Positions 61,436 through 64,000 of a DNA stretch of 64,000 nucleotides are shown piece by piece. Positions within the stretch are counted from its first letter, which is position 1; each line of letters opens with the position of its first letter. Below the pieces are notes generated by a model. That model was not told the origin of the DNA, did no database searches, and was given only the letters and a program-made list of their open reading frames with translations. The DNA is from Mucilaginibacter corticis (GTDB lineage Bacteria; Bacteroidota; Bacteroidia; Sphingobacteriales; Sphingobacteriaceae). The position numbers were made by a program, and so were the translations under genes. The DNA is taken from contig NZ_VLPK01000003.1 in NCBI RefSeq assembly GCF_007558865.1, forward strand, positions 310,001 to 374,000, read 5' to 3'.

Positions 61436-62791
61436 TTAACTTTTTCCTTTTATCATACTTTCCGCCTGTACCATCAGCACATCGTCCAATATCTTGACCT
61501 TATGTTTACCCATCAGCATAAAAATGATGATAGCCACAGCAAGGATCGCGAAGAAGATCAGGCTTACCGTTACATTGAACCAAATAATGACAAACAAACA
61601 GATCAGCGATATCACCAATGCGATAGCCGGGGATGCGGGGTAAGCGGGTGCGATGAACGTACGCTCTAAATCAGGTTCTTTTTTACGGAGGATGAACAGG
61701 CTCACCATACTCATCATATACATTACCACCGCGCCCAATACCGACAGGATAATGATCTGAGCGGTAGTACCGATATAAATGGCAATAAAGCTGATCAGCC
61801 CGCCTGCTATTAGCGACCAATGCGGTGTTTTAAACCGGTGGTTGATCTGTGCCAGTCCTCGTGGTAAATAACCACTGCGGGCCATGGCAAACACCTGCCT
61901 TGACGATGCCAGTATGGTACCATGCAATGAGGCTATCAACCCAAACAAACCAATGCTGGCAAATATTTTAGTTAACCCATTGCCCTTGCCTAAAACTATT
62001 CCGATAGCTTCGGGTAATGGATAATCAAGACCGCTTAGTTTGCGCCAGTCGGTAATGCCGCCGGTAAGTATCATTACAGACAAGGCCAGCAGTACCAGTG
62101 TGACAATGGCCGATATATACCCTTTGGGGATATTCTTTTTGGGCTCCTGAACTTCCTCAACCACCATAGCCATGCCTTCTATCGCCAGGTAAAACCAAAC
62201 GGCAAAAGGCAGCGCGGCAAACACGCCCGACCAGCCGAATGGCATGGGATTAGCCAGATAGTTATTCATCTTAAAATGCGGTGATACCACGCCCATATAA
62301 AGCAACAGCTCGGCGACAGCAAGCAAGGTTATAAATACAGAAAACGTTGCCGACTCTTTAACCCCCGAAATATTCAGCACAATAAACGCAGCGTTAAACA
62401 GCATAGCCGACTGCATTATAGGGATAGCCGGATACAAGAAATGCAGATATGCGCCCAGCGAAACCGCTATGGCCGGCGTTGCCAGCAGGAAATCTATCAA
62501 CGTAGCATAACCTGCGATCAGCCCGCCAAATGGCCCCATTGCGCGGTAGGCGTAAGCAAAAGCTCCGCCCGCATGCGGGATGGCTGCTGTAAGTTCGGTA
62601 TAGCTGAATATGAAGGTAACATACATTATGGTGACCACCAACGTAGCTATCAGCAGCCCAATGGTGCCTGCCACGCCCCAGCCCAGGTTCCAGCCAAAGT
62701 ACTCGCCGGATATCACCAGGCCCACGCCGATAGCCCATAAATGCACAGGCTTTAATACCCGTTTTAACTGCTCCGTACCGGTACCTGCCAT
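61436..62791 (-). CDS. Ethanolamine permease (APC family)
   Basis: 451 residues with 12 membrane segments. The first is VLKPVHLWAIGVGLVISGEY, typical of this APC subgroup, with the substrate-binding GXG region. SYTELTAAIPHAGGAFAYAYRAMGPFGGLIAG follows. It ends in a short charged tail. Given eutB and eutC just downstream (2 bases), it is the ethanolamine importer; other APC substrates are less likely. First gene of the eut operon, whose promoter region lies in the repeat-rich gap upstream. Confidence 0.9.
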   Translation of the reverse strand: MAGTGTEQLKRVLKPVHLWAIGVGLVISGEYFGWNLGWGVAGTIGLLIATLVVTIMYVTFIFSYTELTAAIPHAGGAFAYAYRAMGPFGGLIAGYATLIDFLLATPAIAVSLGAYLHFLYPAIPIMQSAMLFNAAFIVLNISGVKESATFSVFITLLAVAELLLYMGVVSPHFKMNNYLANPMPFGWSGVFAALPFAVWFYLAIEGMAMVVEEVQEPKKNIPKGYISAIVTLVLLALSVMILTGGITDWRKLSGLDYPLPEAIGIVLGKGNGLTKIFASIGLFGLIASLHGTILASSRQVFAMARSGYLPRGLAQINHRFKTPHWSLIAGGLISFIAIYIGTTAQIIILSVLGAVVMYMMSMVSLFILRKKEPDLERTFIAPAYPASPAIALVISLICLFVIIWFNVTVSLIFFAILAVAIIIFMLMGKHKVKILDDVLMVQAESMIKGKS

Positions 62792-63320
62792 AAGCCTGTG
62801 TTTGAGTAAATTATTGCCGCCTTAAGATAAGCAAAGACGGCTGTAATTCAAAATGCAGTTTACACGTACATAGATAAGTTAAGCGGTAGTAATTTTTGGC
62901 ATTTTCCGGGTACCCGTGTTTTTACCGGTAGTAAAAAATGCCGTTTTCCAGGTATTGTGCCTCATGCCGGTAGTAAAAATCACCTTTTTTCGGGTATTAC
63001 GGCTTATGCCGGTAGTAACATTTTTAATTAAATAGCTGTAATAAAGAACTTTATGTATTTTTCCTGATTATCGCATCAGTTTTTTTGATCCTTAGAAACT
63101 TAAGTTTTATTGATCGGCAGCGGTGTAATTATTAAGAGTTCATCACAATAGTAATAAAAATACGGATTGCTTTTGGTGACATTGTTTTACTCACCCTGTC
63201 CAGCATAACTACGTCGTTCAAGACTCCATTGGATGGTGAGTAATTGATAAGTCATAATTCACCCTGCAATGGACTTCCTGTAACCTATTCGCCACTAAAT
63301 CCTTCAAAAAAAGGGTTAAA
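62792..63320. other. 529-base gap with a 42-bp tandem array and inverted repeat
   Basis: No gene with a good start codon is seen. The gap contains the array at 62884-63051 and, at 63187-63243, the perfect inverted repeat TTACTCACC / GGTGAGTAA with a 39-base spacer. Neither a promoter for the eut operon nor one for the sensor kinase could be fixed. Confidence 0.6.
62884..63051. repeat. Four degenerate 42-bp tandem repeats, each starting CGGTAGTAA
   Basis: CGGTAGTAA begins at 62884, 62926, 62968 and 63010, exactly 42 bases apart. The first three copies share a 3' part (TTTTCCGGGTA-type) and the fourth is shorter in similarity. 42 is a multiple of three and close to four turns of DNA. Two plus-strand frames and one minus-strand frame stay open through it, without a good start. 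Confidence 0.85.
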
Positions 63321-64000
63321 TCATGCTTTATCTAAAGGTAGGGTGAACCAAAAGGTACTACCAACGCCCGGCGCGGTTTCCACCCCTATTTCGCCTTCAT
63401 GCCGTTTGATGATCTCCGCGCAGATGTACAGCCCCAAGCCCAGGCCGCTGTAAACTTTACTTTCTGTTTCGGCGCGGTAATAACGGTTAAACAGGAATGG
63501 GATCTTGTCTGCGCTGATACCCGGCCCCGTGTCTTTTACCGAGATCTTAGCAAAACCGGGGATTTTCTCTATAATAAGATAAATATTTTTTGAGCCGCTC
63601 GCGTATTTTACCGCATTATTCACCAGGTTTACAAGCACCTGATCAATACGGTGCTCATCAGCGTAAACCTCTAATTGTTTATTCCCCTGTATGATCAGTT
63701 CATGCTTGCCGGCTATACGTACATGGTTACAGCATTTATTCAACATATCGGCAATTACGAAGGTCGACTTATTTAAAGCCAGCTGGCCGACATCCAACCT
63801 GTTCACCTGCAACAAGTCGTCTATCAGGTTACTTATCTTTTCCATGCTGCGGTTAGCCTGTTCCAATAATTTAACGTGGATAGGCGCGGTAAATTCGGCC
63901 TTCATCCTGTCCAATAACTGAAGCGTGCTTTTCAGGCTGGTGAGCGGTGTCTTTAATTCATGGCTGGCAATGCTCAGAAAATCATCCTTGCGCTGCTCCT
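63321..64000 (-). CDS. Sensor histidine kinase, N-terminus outside the window
   Basis: The C-terminal part, about 226 residues, is visible. The phosphorylated His is in SIASHELKTPLTSLK near the right edge. The ATPase domain has LVNNAVKYASG (N-box), VKDTGPGISADKIPF (G1) and SGLGLGLYICAEIIKRHEGE (G2) with the final VGSTFWFTLPL. All boxes are complete. The sensory part lies beyond base 64000, so the signal is not known, and no response regulator follows in the window. Confidence 0.95.
   Translation of the reverse strand, partial: EQRKDDFLSIASHELKTPLTSLKSTLQLLDRMKAEFTAPIHVKLLEQANRSMEKISNLIDDLLQVNRLDVGQLALNKSTFVIADMLNKCCNHVRIAGKHELIIQGNKQLEVYADEHRIDQVLVNLVNNAVKYASGSKNIYLIIEKIPGFAKISVKDTGPGISADKIPFLFNRYYRAETESKVYSGLGLGLYICAEIIKRHEGEIGVETAPGVGSTFWFTLPLDKA

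Noticed and set aside
62884..63051. A CRISPR array from the regularly spaced repeats
   Set aside because: The shared core is short, the intervening parts are also related between copies, and no cas gene lies in the window, so it is a tandem repeat.
63244..63453. A 69-residue plus-strand ORF near the right edge
   Set aside because: It lies mostly antisense to the sensor kinase and has no recognisable features.

Overview
The window looks like the chromosome of a Bacteroidota member, most likely Sphingobacteriaceae (Mucilaginibacter/Pedobacter type). I infer this from gene content (flexirubin/dialkylresorcinol genes, DUF4199, DUF4251, a BatA-type membrane protein, CarboxypepD-regulatory-like secreted proteins, a GSII glutamine synthetase, GH20 with a PA14 domain) and from promoter candidates of the Bacteroidota TAnnTTTG type. 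I saw no rRNA or tRNA gene, insertion sequence, prophage, or CRISPR array.

Layout. (1) 1-20.3 kb is a flexirubin-like aryl polyene/dialkylresorcinol cluster that runs off the left edge. It holds ketosynthases, 3-hydroxyacyl-ACP dehydratases, a FabI-like enoyl reductase, a FabG-like reductase, an ACP, DarA/DarB (resorcinol ring formation), an ABC exporter, a BtrH-N protein, an aromatic amino acid ammonia-lyase (starter acid) and a PaaK-like ligase (starter activation). The likely logic: the lyase makes an aromatic acrylic acid, the ligase activates it, the ketosynthase/ketoreductase/dehydratase set extends it into an aryl polyene, DarB and DarA build the dialkylresorcinol, and the ABC pair may export the product or an intermediate. 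Two ketosynthase-like proteins lack the active-site Cys.

(2) 20.4-31.0 kb is a molybdenum-cofactor and formate-dehydrogenase-like region: an FdhF/YdeP oxidoreductase, FdhD, MoaD, MoaE, a MoeB-rhodanese protein, a MobA with an extra N-terminal domain, MoaC, MoeA and MoaA. Between fdhD and fdhF lies a decayed small gene. Next to it a Cys-rich 28-codon ORF precedes a peroxiredoxin-fold protein that has lost its Cys.

(3) 31.1-51.8 kb is mostly housekeeping: aldose epimerase, a HAD phosphatase, an APH-like kinase, a PQQ dehydrogenase with an internal cytochrome c domain, a GS-like ligase, GSII, malate dehydrogenase, two gamma-glutamylcyclotransferase-like proteins, a Tat-exported Gfo/Idh/MocA protein, a dihydroorotase homologue without its metal ligands, a BatA-like protein, GH20 and thioredoxin reductase.

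(4) 51.9-56.5 kb holds a frameshifted FMN reductase and a small module of an erythromycin-esterase-like protein, a degenerate tandem paralogue, a stand-alone jelly-roll domain and a CarboxypepD-like protein. (5) 56.6-64 kb has htpG, a DUF4251 protein, eutC-eutB-ethanolamine permease without microcompartment genes, an unusual 42-bp tandem array, and a partial sensor kinase at the right edge.

Short palindromic and tandem repeats sit in many gaps, and in three places they overlap stop codons and so contribute C-terminal codons or the stop itself.
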